A DNA stretch of 64,000 nt from NCBI RefSeq assembly GCF_900107725.1, contig NZ_FNQO01000001.1, positions 1 to 64,000 on the forward strand. Direction: 5' to 3'. Positions 1 through 9,914 of this stretch are shown here, in pieces. This DNA is from Microbulbifer marinus. Its GTDB lineage: Bacteria; Pseudomonadota; Gammaproteobacteria; Pseudomonadales; Cellvibrionaceae. A program made the translations under genes and the position numbers. Below the pieces are notes generated by a model, which saw nothing but the letters and a program-made list of their open reading frames with translations, did no database searches and was not told where the DNA came from. Positions within the stretch are counted from its first letter, which is position 1. Each line of letters opens with the position of its first letter.

Positions 1-17
1 GCCAACCCAAGCCAGTT

Positions 18-137
18 TGCCTGACGACAATAGAGTTGTGGAACCACCTGATCCCTTGCCGAACTCAGAAGTGAAACGCAACATCGCCGATGGTAGTGTG
101 GGGTTTCCCCATGTGAGAGTAGGTCATCGTCAGGCTT
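18..137 (+). rRNA. rrf: 5S ribosomal RNA
   Basis: The segment contains the universally conserved 5S core (GCCGAACTCAGAAGTGAAAC, then GCCGATGGTAGTGTGGGG) and its two ends pair as the 5S helix I (TGCCTGACGAC with GTCGTCAGGC-type sequence). The length of about 120 nt is normal for a gammaproteobacterial 5S. It lies at the left edge, so the 16S and 23S genes of the same operon would be to the left. The 17 bases before it are the 23S-5S spacer. Confidence 0.96.
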
Positions 138-146
138 CTATTCCAA

Positions 147-181
147 AAGCCCTGATCGCTAACGCGGTCAGGGCTTTTTTC
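147..181 (+). terminator. Rho-independent terminator of the rRNA operon
   Basis: An 8-bp perfect stem, AGCCCTGA with TCAGGGCT, is followed directly by a run of T. It lies 10 nt past the 5S gene and is the natural end of the rRNA transcript. Confidence 0.93.
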
Positions 182-195
182 ATTCCAGCCTGCCG

Positions 196-312
196 ATGAC
201 CTACCGCTGCGCGGTACGGTCATGGTGATTCGAGCCTACGGCTCTCCCCCTCCGGGCTGCCTGTGTCAGTCCAAACGGCGTAGCCGTTTGTCAGGCTGGA
301 GCGCCAGCCCGG
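196..312. repeat. Cluster of perfect hairpins after the rRNA operon
   Basis: Three stem-loops sit in a row in non-coding DNA. The first is at 196-223, a 12-bp stem with one bulge, ATGACC-TACCGC closing on GCGGTA-GGTCAT with loop TGC. The second is at 232-244, GAGCC tac GGCTC. The third is nested at 252-312: outer CCGGGCTG/CAGCCCGG, middle GCCTG/CAGGC, inner CAAACGGC gta GCCGTTTG. No reading frame here looks coding. Function is unknown; extragenic palindromes or processing structures are possible. Confidence 0.7.
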
Positions 313-600
313 TTCAAATAAAAGAAAGGACCACTCAAATGGGTGGCCCCTTCTATTTTTTCTCTCCCGTGCCGTATCTTTAACTGCAAATGTCGATTCA
401 GGACATTACTTTTCCTATTGAGTCTTGTTCATCTCATCCTTAGACAATGGGCCTATTTTTAAGAGGCCAGTTTGAGCATCCCCAATCGGTGTCCGGCAGC
501 TCTTGCCTGTTATGACCTAAATTAACCGCCAACCGGCCGGTGGATACTAGGTCTCCGGAATCCTTCCAGCTAGACTGCCCTGAATAAAAATCCAACAGTA
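313..600. other. Non-coding spacer between rRNA operon and tauE-like gene
   Basis: A second, imperfect terminator-like hairpin lies at about 322-360 (AAGG-ACCAC opposite GGTGG-CCCCTT, followed by a T run). The rest shows no convincing gene; short frames have no ribosome-binding site or recognisable product. The promoter of the downstream gene is probably here, but I cannot place it. Confidence 0.5.
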
Positions 601-1365
601 ATGAGGTCTGGCTTGGCGGAGCTTGGGGAAATTTCCAGTCTGACACTGGCGCTACTGCTGTTGGTCTGTGTCGTCAGTGCATTTATCTCCGCCGTTACCG
701 GCGGTGCCGGCGGTGTGCTGATGTTTGCGGCCCTGAACACGGCGATTCCGCTGCGTATGCTGGTGCCAATCCACGGTGCGGTGCAGCTGATGAACAATCT
801 CGCGCGGATTTACTATGTGCGCGAATACATCCGCTGGGATTTGTGTGGCCCGTTTTTTGTTGGTTGTACCCTGGGTGCCACGGCCATGACCCTTGGCCTC
901 GCCAGTATGAGTTGGCAGCAATTGCCGATGGCGCTACTGGTGCTGCTGATCTTTTACACTGTATTCAAGCCCAAGAGGTTGCCAGAAATTCGCCTGGCAC
1001 CGCGTAGTTATTTCTGGGTCGGCCTGGCAACCGGTACGCTCGGCATTCTGGCCGGTGCTGTGGACCCTCTGCTGGCGGCTTTCTTTGTGCGAAAAGACCT
1101 GAGCCCCAAGGAAGTGGTTGCCAACAAGTCAGTGATGCAGGCCTGGTGCCACGCGCTGAAGATTCCTGCATTTATCTATCTTGGCTTCGCCTTTTCCGAG
1201 CACTTGGGGTTGATTTTGTTGCTGACACTGGCTGCGGTCATCGGCACCCGGGTCGGCGTGGCATTGTTGAACAAGCTGAACAACGAAGTGTTTTTCAAAT
1301 TGATGCGGATAGCCCTGCTGATTGCCGGTCTGCGGCTTGTCTATCAGCTGGTTGTCGCACAGTAA
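601..1365 (+). CDS. Sulfite exporter TauE/SafE family membrane protein
   Basis: A 254-residue, very hydrophobic protein with about eight predicted membrane segments. It carries the glycine-rich loop after the first helix (TGGAGG at about 33-38) and a second one in the middle (GTLGILAGA near 139), the two-half layout of the TauE/SafE family. Members export sulfite, sulfoacetate or other small anions, or are of unknown substrate. The ATG used has no clear ribosome-binding site; a TTG four codons later is an alternative. The next gene starts 10 nt downstream and encodes an aldehyde dehydrogenase, so the pair is probably co-transcribed. The substrate cannot be read from the sequence. Confidence 0.8.
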   Translation: MRSGLAELGEISSLTLALLLLVCVVSAFISAVTGGAGGVLMFAALNTAIPLRMLVPIHGAVQLMNNLARIYYVREYIRWDLCGPFFVGCTLGATAMTLGLASMSWQQLPMALLVLLIFYTVFKPKRLPEIRLAPRSYFWVGLATGTLGILAGAVDPLLAAFFVRKDLSPKEVVANKSVMQAWCHALKIPAFIYLGFAFSEHLGLILLLTLAAVIGTRVGVALLNKLNNEVFFKLMRIALLIAGLRLVYQLVVAQ

Positions 1366-1375
1366 GGTATATGAA

Positions 1376-2743
1376 ATGGCTGACTACCAAATCCTGAATC
1401 CCTACAGCGGGGCCCTGATCGAGGAATATGATTTTGCCAGTCGTGAACAGGTCGAAAATTCGCTGGCACAGCTGGTGCAGGGCAGGGAGGTGCAGCAGGC
1501 TACACCGGCTTTTGAGCGCTCGAATGTTCTGTTGCGTCTTGCCCAGCTGTTACAGGAAAGAAAAGAGGAACTGGCCGCGCTGATAACCGAAGAGACCGGC
1601 AAGACGATCAGCGACAGCCGCGTGGAAATTGACCGTGCCTACAACACCGCCCTGGCGAGTGCGATGGAGGCGCGGGGGATCAGTGGGGAGGCGCTGGATT
1701 CCGATGCTTTCCCGCCGCAGCGGGAAAAGATTGGCGTGGTATTGTGGAAGCCGCTCGGCACGGTGCTGTGTATTACGCCGTTCAACTTTCCGATCAATAT
1801 TGCGGTGCACAAGATAGGCCCGGCCTTCGCGGCCGGCAACACCATCTTGTTCAAGCCGGGCCCGCAAAACAAGCGATCGGCAGAATTGTTGGTGGAACTG
1901 TGTTACGCCGCAGGCATGGATTCATCGGTACTGCAGATGCTGATTCCTGACATAGACGCGACCAGCTTTGCGGTCGCACACCCGCAGGTGCACGCTGTCA
2001 ACTTTACCGGGGGCACTGCGGCGGCCAACGCCATTGCGGCGCGGGCCGGCTACAAGAAGCTCTTGTTTGAGTTGGGGGGCAACGACCCGCTAATCGTAAT
2101 GCCCGATGGCGATCTGGACGCCGCGGTCCACGCGGCGATCAATCAGCGCTTTGCGACCGCAGGCCAGCGCTGTACCGCAGCCAAGCGCTTGTTTGTGCAC
2201 CGGGAAGTCTTCGATTCGTTTGCCGCAAAACTGGTGGCTGCGGCGGAAAAGCTGAAAGTCGGGAATCCGTCCGAGGACGATACCTTTGTCGGCCCGTTGA
2301 TTCACGCTGCGGCAGCGGATGAGGTTGAGGAGCGCATCCACAGCGCCGTCGCCGGTGGTGCACGGGTGCTGCTGGGCAATCGGCGTGAAGGCAATATCAT
2401 CTGGCCAACCATTCTCGATAATGTGCCCGACGAGGCCGCGCTGGTGGCCGAGGAGACTTTCGGCCCAGTCATGCCGTTGCGTGCCTTCGATACGGTCGAC
2501 GAGCTGGTGAAGCTGGTCAACAACTCCCCGTTTGGCCTGCAGGCCGGTGTCTTCACTCAGAACTTGGCACTGGCCAAACAGCTGTTCAATCGGCTCGAAG
2601 TAGGCTTGTTGGCGGTCAACGATGGCCCTGGGTTTCGCGCCGAGCACTTCCCGTTCGGCGGGGTGAAAGAGAGCGGTGTCGGCCGGGAAGGGGTGCGCTA
2701 CGCGATTCGGGAGATGAGCTACCAGAAGGCCCTGGTGATTTAG
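1376..2743 (+). CDS. NAD(P)-dependent aldehyde dehydrogenase (phosphono-/sulfo-aldehyde dehydrogenase-like)
   Basis: A 455-residue aldehyde dehydrogenase. The whole catalytic set is visible: the oxyanion asparagine in PFNFP (about N137), the cofactor lysine in ILFKPGP (K160), the FTGG loop (210-213), the general base in FELGG (E232) and the nucleophile in GQRCT (C266). The ELGGNDPLIVM block and GQRCTAAKR context resemble phosphonoacetaldehyde and sulfolactaldehyde dehydrogenases more than betaine-aldehyde enzymes, but substrate assignment is inference. The ATG at 1376 is preceded by AAGG and gives an N-terminus (NPYSG) typical of the family. It follows the TauE-like gene closely, which would suit oxidation of an organosulfonate-derived aldehyde coupled to anion export. 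Confidence 0.85.
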   Translation: MADYQILNPYSGALIEEYDFASREQVENSLAQLVQGREVQQATPAFERSNVLLRLAQLLQERKEELAALITEETGKTISDSRVEIDRAYNTALASAMEARGISGEALDSDAFPPQREKIGVVLWKPLGTVLCITPFNFPINIAVHKIGPAFAAGNTILFKPGPQNKRSAELLVELCYAAGMDSSVLQMLIPDIDATSFAVAHPQVHAVNFTGGTAAANAIAARAGYKKLLFELGGNDPLIVMPDGDLDAAVHAAINQRFATAGQRCTAAKRLFVHREVFDSFAAKLVAAAEKLKVGNPSEDDTFVGPLIHAAAADEVEERIHSAVAGGARVLLGNRREGNIIWPTILDNVPDEAALVAEETFGPVMPLRAFDTVDELVKLVNNSPFGLQAGVFTQNLALAKQLFNRLEVGLLAVNDGPGFRAEHFPFGGVKESGVGREGVRYAIREMSYQKALVI

Positions 2744-2791
2744 CACCCGCGAACGAAATGAGGTATTCCATCACAGATACGCGGCACATTC

Positions 2792-2821
2792 TTGTTCACA
2801 GCGGTGACCCTCGACTATACT
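2792..2821 (+). promoter_or_regulatory. Candidate sigma-70 promoter of the thiamine operon
   Basis: TTGTTC at 2792-2797 and TATACT at 2816-2821 are separated by 18 nt and sit just upstream of the TPP riboswitch. Transcription would begin at about 2828, right at the aptamer's P1 stem. Confidence 0.6.
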
Positions 2822-2830
2822 CCGGCACAA

Positions 2831-2912
2831 CTTGTCGGAGTGCCTGTGGGCTGAGATCGCTGTCGCGAGATCCGTTGAACCTGATCGGGGTAACCCCCGC
2901 GTAGGGAACAAG
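2831..2912 (+). promoter_or_regulatory. TPP riboswitch (THI element)
   Basis: All conserved blocks of the thiamine pyrophosphate aptamer are present in order: GGAGTGCC, then GGCTGAGAT, a variable P3 extension, GAACCTGATC, GGGTAACCCC-type P4, and CGTAGGGAAC. The P1 helix is closed by CTTGT (2831-2835) with ACAAG (2908-2912). In this family TPP binding represses translation or causes termination. The element lies about 170 nt upstream of thiC and should control the whole thi operon. Confidence 0.95.
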
Positions 2913-2931
2913 ATCTGAAGTCGCCTGTGGA

Positions 2932-2992
2932 CACCTCTAAAATCTACTACGCGTGCGCCTAGCGGCGTCCGCTCGCTACGATTTAAGAGGCG
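2932..2992 (+). promoter_or_regulatory. Long imperfect hairpin between TPP aptamer and thiC (possible expression platform)
   Basis: CCTCT-AAATC on the 5' side pairs with GATTT-AGAGG on the 3' side, with one A-A mismatch. The enclosed segment forms a compact second stem, AGCGG cgt CCGCT flanked by GCG and CGC. No T run follows, so it is not an intrinsic terminator as it stands. It may be part of the riboswitch's switching structure or an RNA-stability element. Confidence 0.5.
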
Positions 2993-3006
2993 CCCACTCT
3001 CTATAG

Positions 3007-5007
<2,001 letters not shown>

Positions 5008-5086
5008 GGTCCCCGCCGGACAGTTCCACCGGCTGCCCGGTAGCATATTGCTCCCTCATGGATTCGTAGCGGAAAGTTAAGAAAAA

Positions 5087-6166
5087 GTGCCAGTGACTAG
5101 CGAAATAAAGCCAAGCGTCGCCATCGCCGGCGGCGGCCTGATTGGCCGCCTGCTGGCGTGGCGGCTGTCGTTGCAACAGTTTGATGTCACCCTGTACGAG
5201 GCAGGCGATCTGTCGACACCCGGCGGCGCCTGTTGGGCCGCTGCCGGTATGATCTCGCCACTGTCGGAGCTGGTGCACAGCGAAGCGGAAATCTATCGGT
5301 TGGGAGTGCAAAGCCTGGCCCTGTGGCCAAGTTGGGCGGAACAACTCGAGCAGCAGAGTGGCCGCCAAGTGCAATTTCGCCATGCGGGGAGTCTGCTGGT
5401 GGCGCATGCCCAGGACAAGAGCGAATTGTTGCAGTTCCAACGGGAGCTGCAGGGCAAGCTCAACGACGATATTTCGGCCCACGTTCAGGCGCTCGATGGC
5501 GAACAGCTGCGACAACTTGAGCCGGCGCTGGAAAATTTTGAGCAGGGCCTCTACCTGCGCGATGAAGGCGATATCAACAATCGCCGCTTGTTGCCGGTAT
5601 TGCTCAGCGTCCTGCGTCAACAGGACGTTGCCCTCAGAGAGCGCACCCCCGTGTCCTGTAGCGGTTACCAGGTGGAACATCAGGAGGGCAGGGTGCGATT
5701 CGACTGCGTGATCGATTGTCGCGGCCTGGGTGCGCAACAGCAAATCCAGGGGCTGCGCGGTGTACGCGGCGAAGTGCTGGTGGTGCAGACCCGCGAGGTG
5801 GAGCTGCAGCGGCCGGTGCGCCTGCTGCACCCGCGCTACAAACTCTACGCGGTGCCGCGCCCCGACGGTCGCACCGTGATCGGGGCGACGGAAATAGAGA
5901 GCGAGGATATGTCGCCGATCTCGGTGCGCTCGACGATGGAACTCTCATCGGCCCTCTATTCGCTGCACCCGGCATTCGCCGAAGCGCGCATCGTGGAGAC
6001 CCGCGTGCACTGTCGCCCGGCGACCATGGACAATATGCCCTATATCCACAGCGAGCCAGGTTTAGTACGCGTCAACGGCCTGCACCGGCACGGTTATCTG
6101 CTGGCGCCGGCGCTCGCGGAAAAGGTTGAAAAACTGGTGACCAAACAAGTTTTACAGGTGGCTTAA
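5087..6166 (+). CDS. thiO: Glycine oxidase ThiO (FAD-dependent)
   Basis: A 359-residue D-amino-acid-oxidase-type flavoprotein. The FAD-binding Rossmann motif is at residues 12-20 (IAGGGLIG) with the ribose-binding acidic residue near 38 (LYEAG). Near the C-terminus, RPATMDNMPYI and NGLHRHGYLLAPALA match the end of the DAO fold. ThiO oxidises glycine to dehydroglycine, the imine used for thiazole synthesis in aerobes instead of ThiH. The start appears to be GTG at 5087; another GTG lies two codons later. Its stop overlaps the start of thiS (TAATG), so translation is probably coupled. Confidence 0.92.
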   Translation: MPVTSEIKPSVAIAGGGLIGRLLAWRLSLQQFDVTLYEAGDLSTPGGACWAAAGMISPLSELVHSEAEIYRLGVQSLALWPSWAEQLEQQSGRQVQFRHAGSLLVAHAQDKSELLQFQRELQGKLNDDISAHVQALDGEQLRQLEPALENFEQGLYLRDEGDINNRRLLPVLLSVLRQQDVALRERTPVSCSGYQVEHQEGRVRFDCVIDCRGLGAQQQIQGLRGVRGEVLVVQTREVELQRPVRLLHPRYKLYAVPRPDGRTVIGATEIESEDMSPISVRSTMELSSALYSLHPAFAEARIVETRVHCRPATMDNMPYIHSEPGLVRVNGLHRHGYLLAPALAEKVEKLVTKQVLQVA

Positions 6167-6366
6167 TGCAGATCTTCGTCAACGGCCAGGCGCAGAGTGT
6201 CGAGTGCCCGAATGACCTCAAAAGTCTGCTACAGCAACTGGGTTACCGTGGTGAAACCTTCGCTGTAGCGCTGAATGGGGATTTTGTCCCGCGGGAAAAC
6301 TATTTGCACATTGAGCTCAAGGACGGCGACGCCCTGGATGTGGTGGCGCCGGTGGTCGGTGGATGA
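6166..6366 (+). CDS. thiS: Sulfur carrier protein ThiS
   Basis: A 66-residue ubiquitin-like protein ending in the di-glycine tail (VVGG) that is adenylated and thiocarboxylated before it donates sulfur to ThiG. The N-terminus (MQIFVNGQ) and the [10 protein letters not shown] segment are typical. The ATG overlaps the thiO stop codon. Confidence 0.93.
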   Translation: MQIFVNGQAQSVECPNDLKSLLQQLGYRGETFAVALNGDFVPRENYLHIELKDGDALDVVAPVVGG

Positions 6367-6382
6367 CAGCAAACGGTTAATA

Positions 6383-7192
6383 ATGAACGAACAATTGAAC
6401 CTTTACGGCAAGAATTTCAATAGCCGGTTGCTGGTCGGCACCGCTCTCTATCCATCCCCGGCGATTATGCGGGAGTCGGTCGAGGCATCCGGTGCAGAAA
6501 TCATCACCCTCTCCCTGCGCCGCCAGAGTCCCGAACAACAGCAGGGCAAGATGATCTGGGACTATATCCGCGAGTCGGGCTGTCAGCTGCTGCCGAATAC
6601 TGCCGGCTGCAGGACGCCGCGGGAAGTAATTGCGCTGGCAGAAATGTCGCGGGAAATTTTCCAGACCGACTGGCTCAAGCTGGAAGTGATCGGCGACGAT
6701 TACAATCTGCAGCCGGACCCCTACGGGCTGATCGAGGCGGCGCGGGAGCTGGTCAAGCGCGGTTTCAAGGTGTTGCCCTATTGCACCGACGACCTGGTGG
6801 TGTGTCGCAGGCTGCTCGATGTCGGCTGTGAAGTGTTGATGCCCTGGGGCGCGCCCATTGGCACCGGTCAGGGACTGCTGAACAAATACAACCTGCAGAC
6901 ATTGCGCGAGCGCCTGCCGGATGTCCCGCTGATCATCGATGCCGGTATCGGAGCCCCTTCGCAGGCGGCGGAGGCAATGGAAATGGGCTTCGATGCCGTG
7001 CTGCTGAACACCGCCATTGCCAAAGCACAGAATCCGGTGGTGATGGCGCAGTCATTCAGGTTGGCCGTCGAGGCGGGGCGCAGTGCCCATGCCGCCGGTC
7101 TGATGGTGAAGCGCCAGACCGCCAGCCCCAGTACGCCGACGCTCGACATGCCTTTCTGGCAGCAATCCAGCTCCAAGGCTCTGCAGGACTAG
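6383..7192 (+). CDS. thiG: Thiazole synthase ThiG
   Basis: A 269-residue TIM-barrel enzyme that joins deoxyxylulose phosphate, dehydroglycine and ThiS thiocarboxylate to give thiazole phosphate. The Schiff-base lysine is in WLKLEVI (K99). Downstream motifs [15 protein letters not shown] and [10 protein letters not shown] are as in known ThiG proteins. The ATG at 6383, 16 nt after thiS, gives the canonical start; the open frame extends upstream into thiS but is not used. It sits between thiS and thiDE in the riboswitch operon. Confidence 0.95.
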   Translation: MNEQLNLYGKNFNSRLLVGTALYPSPAIMRESVEASGAEIITLSLRRQSPEQQQGKMIWDYIRESGCQLLPNTAGCRTPREVIALAEMSREIFQTDWLKLEVIGDDYNLQPDPYGLIEAARELVKRGFKVLPYCTDDLVVCRRLLDVGCEVLMPWGAPIGTGQGLLNKYNLQTLRERLPDVPLIIDAGIGAPSQAAEAMEMGFDAVLLNTAIAKAQNPVVMAQSFRLAVEAGRSAHAAGLMVKRQTASPSTPTLDMPFWQQSSSKALQD

Positions 7193-7199
7193 ATCATTG

Positions 7200-8738
7200 A
7201 TGCAAGACGATTCTTCCAGCCGCAAGCCAATAGCCTGGTCGATCGCGGGCAGCGATTCCGGTGGTGGCGCGGGCATTCAGGCGGATCTGCTGACCTTTGC
7301 CGATCTCGGCTGTCACGGCTGTACCGCAATCACCGCCAATACCGCACAGAACACGATGGAAGTGGCAGCCATTAATGCGGTACCGGTGGGTGTACTCACT
7401 TCGCAACTGCAGGCACTGCAGCGGGATCTGTTCCCGGCCGCCATCAAGATTGGCCTGCTGGCCAACGCCGAACAGGTCGATACGGTAGCGGAATTCCTGC
7501 GTGCGCTGCGGCAGATCGAAAAGGTCCCCGTCGTGTACGACCCTGTCGCGGTGGCCTCCAGCGGTGCCGTGCTCACCGAGGGCAGTACTGCTGAGGCAGT
7601 GATCGAAAAGTTATTGCCGCTTTGCGACCTGGTAACGCCCAACCTGCACGAACTGGAATGGCTCGCCCGCGCCCCGGTGAACAGTGGCGGGCAGATTGCC
7701 GATGCGGCACAGCAGCTGTGTGGGGCCGGCTGTAACGCGGTGCTGGTCACCGGCGGGCACGCGGAACTGGCCGCGGGCGAGATCGCCGATTTTCTGTGGG
7801 ATGGCTACAGGGGCGACTGGTTTGTCGGCCGAAAAGTGTCCAGTGCGAATAACCACGGTACTGGCTGCACCCTGTCGTCGGCAACTGCTGCCTGCCTGGC
7901 TCTGGGCTATCCGTTGCGCGATGCCTGCGTCGTGGCAAAAGCCTACGTGCAGCGTGGCCTGCGCCTCGGCAGTGATAGAATGGTGGGGGCCGGCGCAGGA
8001 CCGGTAGGGCACCGCGGCTGGCCGACGGAGCTGGAGGATTTTCCCGAGATACTGTTGCCCGGCGAGAAACGGGCAGCTGCTTACGACTATTTGCCGACGG
8101 CAAGCGGCAGTTCTTTTGTGCAGGGTTTTGCCGCGCCCGACTCTGTCTCGCTGGGGCTCTATCCGGTGGTGGATTCGGTGGAGTGGTTGCAGAAGCTGGC
8201 CGAGTTGGGCGTGCGCACGCTACAGTTGCGTATCAAGAATCCCGGCAGCGACCTTCGCCAGCAGATAGCACGGGCCGTCACAGTCGGCGAGAAGTACGAT
8301 CTGCGCCTGTTTATCAACGACTACTGGCAACTCGCGATAGAATGCGGCGCCTATGGTGTGCACCTGGGGCAGGAAGATCTGCAGTCCGCCGATCTGGATG
8401 CGATCAAAAATGCTGGCCTGAAGCTGGGCATCAGCACTCATGGCTTCTATGAGTTACTGCGCGCCTACCGCTACCGCCCCAGCTACCTGGCCATCGGTGC
8501 TATTTTTGCCACCGACACCAAAGACATGCGCGATCAGTTGCAGGGCACGGCAAAGCTAGCGCGAATGGCCGCGCTGCTGCCGGAATATCCGCTGGTTGCC
8601 ATAGGCGGTATCAACCTGGAGCGTGCGCCGGCCGTGGCGGCCACCGGCGTGGGCAGTATTGCCGTAGTCAGTGCCATTACCAAGGCCGGCGACTGTGCAG
8701 CAGCCGTCGGCGAGTTTAAGCGAATACTGGAAAACTGA
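7200..8738 (+). CDS. thiDE: Bifunctional HMP(-P) kinase / thiamine-phosphate synthase (ThiD-ThiE fusion)
   Basis: A 512-residue two-domain protein. Residues 10-265 are ThiD: the N-terminal SIAGSDSGGGAGIQADL signature, an active-site cysteine in NHGTGCT (about 224) and a ribokinase-like fold. Residues 315-512 are ThiE: LQLRIKN (diphosphate site), FINDYW (about 372-377), GVHLGQEDL (387-395), GAIFATDTK and the phosphate loop VAIGGI. The fusion couples HMP phosphorylation with ligation to thiazole phosphate. ThiE motifs are slightly divergent (ATDTK where PTPTK is common). The ATG at 7200 is preferred over a TTG one codon earlier. ThiG ends 7 nt before it. Confidence 0.93.
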   Translation: MQDDSSSRKPIAWSIAGSDSGGGAGIQADLLTFADLGCHGCTAITANTAQNTMEVAAINAVPVGVLTSQLQALQRDLFPAAIKIGLLANAEQVDTVAEFLRALRQIEKVPVVYDPVAVASSGAVLTEGSTAEAVIEKLLPLCDLVTPNLHELEWLARAPVNSGGQIADAAQQLCGAGCNAVLVTGGHAELAAGEIADFLWDGYRGDWFVGRKVSSANNHGTGCTLSSATAACLALGYPLRDACVVAKAYVQRGLRLGSDRMVGAGAGPVGHRGWPTELEDFPEILLPGEKRAAAYDYLPTASGSSFVQGFAAPDSVSLGLYPVVDSVEWLQKLAELGVRTLQLRIKNPGSDLRQQIARAVTVGEKYDLRLFINDYWQLAIECGAYGVHLGQEDLQSADLDAIKNAGLKLGISTHGFYELLRAYRYRPSYLAIGAIFATDTKDMRDQLQGTAKLARMAALLPEYPLVAIGGINLERAPAVAATGVGSIAVVSAITKAGDCAAAVGEFKRILEN

Positions 8739-8741
8739 TAC

Positions 8742-9494
8742 ATGCTGAGCCGTAAAGAACTACAGCGCTATAGTCGCCAGATCATGTTGCCCCAAGTCGG
8801 TGAGGAGGGGCAGGAAAAACTGGCGGCGGCGCGTGTGATGATCGTCGGCCTTGGCGGGCTTGGCAGTCCCGTCGCACTTTACCTGGCTGCGGCGGGCATT
8901 GGCGAACTGCATCTGGTAGATGGAGATCAGGTCGACATTTCCAATCTGCAACGGCAGATTCTCTATAAGACTAATCATCGCGACAAATCCAAGGCACAGG
9001 TGGCTGCGCAGCAACTGACCGCTGCCAACCCGGAGATCCGCGTCCACGCCCACCCGTGTATGGCGGAGGAGTCCTGGCTGCGGGACCAGGTGCCGGAAGT
9101 GGATCTCGTGCTCGACTGCACCGACAACCTGGAAATTCGCCATGCCATCAACCGCGTGTGCCGTGAGGTGCAGCGGCCGGTGGTCATGGCCTCCGTACTG
9201 GGATTTTCCGGGCAGTTGATCAGTTTCGATTTTTCCTCGCAGCAATCCCCCTGTTATGCCTGCCTGTTTCCGCCGGGGCAGCAGCGCGAAGTGCAGAACT
9301 GTTCCACCGCGGGCGTAATCGGCCCGGCACTGGGGGTTATTGGCAGTATGCAGGCGCTCGAGGGTATCAAGATATTGCTGGGGCTGCCTGTAGCTAGTCG
9401 CGGAAAATTACACTTGTTCGAGGCGGAGACCCTGGAGTTGCGGGCGCTGCAATTGCAGGGTAATAATGGCTGTCCGGTTTGTGGCCATGAATAA
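8742..9494 (+). CDS. thiF: HesA/MoeB/ThiF family adenylyltransferase
   Basis: A 250-residue E1-like enzyme. It has the nucleotide loop VGLGGLGSPVA (35-45), the acidic VDGDQVDISNLQRQ block (59-72), the DCTDN motif (125-129), a conserved cysteine in NCSTAGVIGP (C187), and two zinc pairs CYAC (171-174) and CPVC (244-247). Enzymes of this type adenylate the C-terminus of ThiS or MoaD. The position 3 nt after thiDE argues for action on ThiS (ThiF role), but MoeB cannot be excluded and one protein may serve both pathways. The start follows the previous stop almost directly. Confidence 0.85.
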   Translation: MLSRKELQRYSRQIMLPQVGEEGQEKLAAARVMIVGLGGLGSPVALYLAAAGIGELHLVDGDQVDISNLQRQILYKTNHRDKSKAQVAAQQLTAANPEIRVHAHPCMAEESWLRDQVPEVDLVLDCTDNLEIRHAINRVCREVQRPVVMASVLGFSGQLISFDFSSQQSPCYACLFPPGQQREVQNCSTAGVIGPALGVIGSMQALEGIKILLGLPVASRGKLHLFEAETLELRALQLQGNNGCPVCGHE

Positions 9495-9499
9495 TAAGA

Positions 9500-9886
9500 A
9501 TGCAGGCAGCTAAAGCGATTTCAGTGCCGGCAGCGATGCTGGCAGCAGTATTAACGGCGGCGTGCTCGCCGAATGATCCGGCGCAACACACGGCGGCTGA
9601 CACCAGCGCGGACGCGGTTGCCGATCCGCTGAGTGCGGAGGCAATCGAGCAGATTTACTGGCGCAGTTGTCACAGTTGTCACGGCGGCGGGGTCAACGGC
9701 GCTCCGCGCACCGGGGACAGCGCGGCCTGGGCGCCGCGATTGGCAAAGGGCATGGATACCCTGGTGGCTAACGCGATCAACGGCTATAAAGCGATGCCGC
9801 CGCGCGGTCTGTGCTTTGATTGTAGTGAAGCGCAGTTTGCCGGTTTGATTCGTTATATGGCAGCGGAGCAGCCAAAGCCCGAGTAA
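9500..9886 (+). CDS. Cytochrome c5-like class I c-type cytochrome, lipoprotein
   Basis: A 128-residue protein with a lipobox (LTAAC, cysteine 22), so probably anchored to a membrane facing the periplasm. The haem site is CHSCH (57-61) and the distal ligand is probably the methionine of YKAMPPRG (M99). A CX2C pair follows (CFDC, 105-108), as in cytochrome c5. It starts 5 nt after the thiF-like gene and may ride on the thi transcript, although no thiamine role is evident. The partner is more likely the Vgb-like propeller 28 nt downstream. Confidence 0.85.
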   Translation: MQAAKAISVPAAMLAAVLTAACSPNDPAQHTAADTSADAVADPLSAEAIEQIYWRSCHSCHGGGVNGAPRTGDSAAWAPRLAKGMDTLVANAINGYKAMPPRGLCFDCSEAQFAGLIRYMAAEQPKPE

Positions 9887-9914
9887 ACAGGCAGCAGAAT
9901 ACTGGAGTCAGCCG

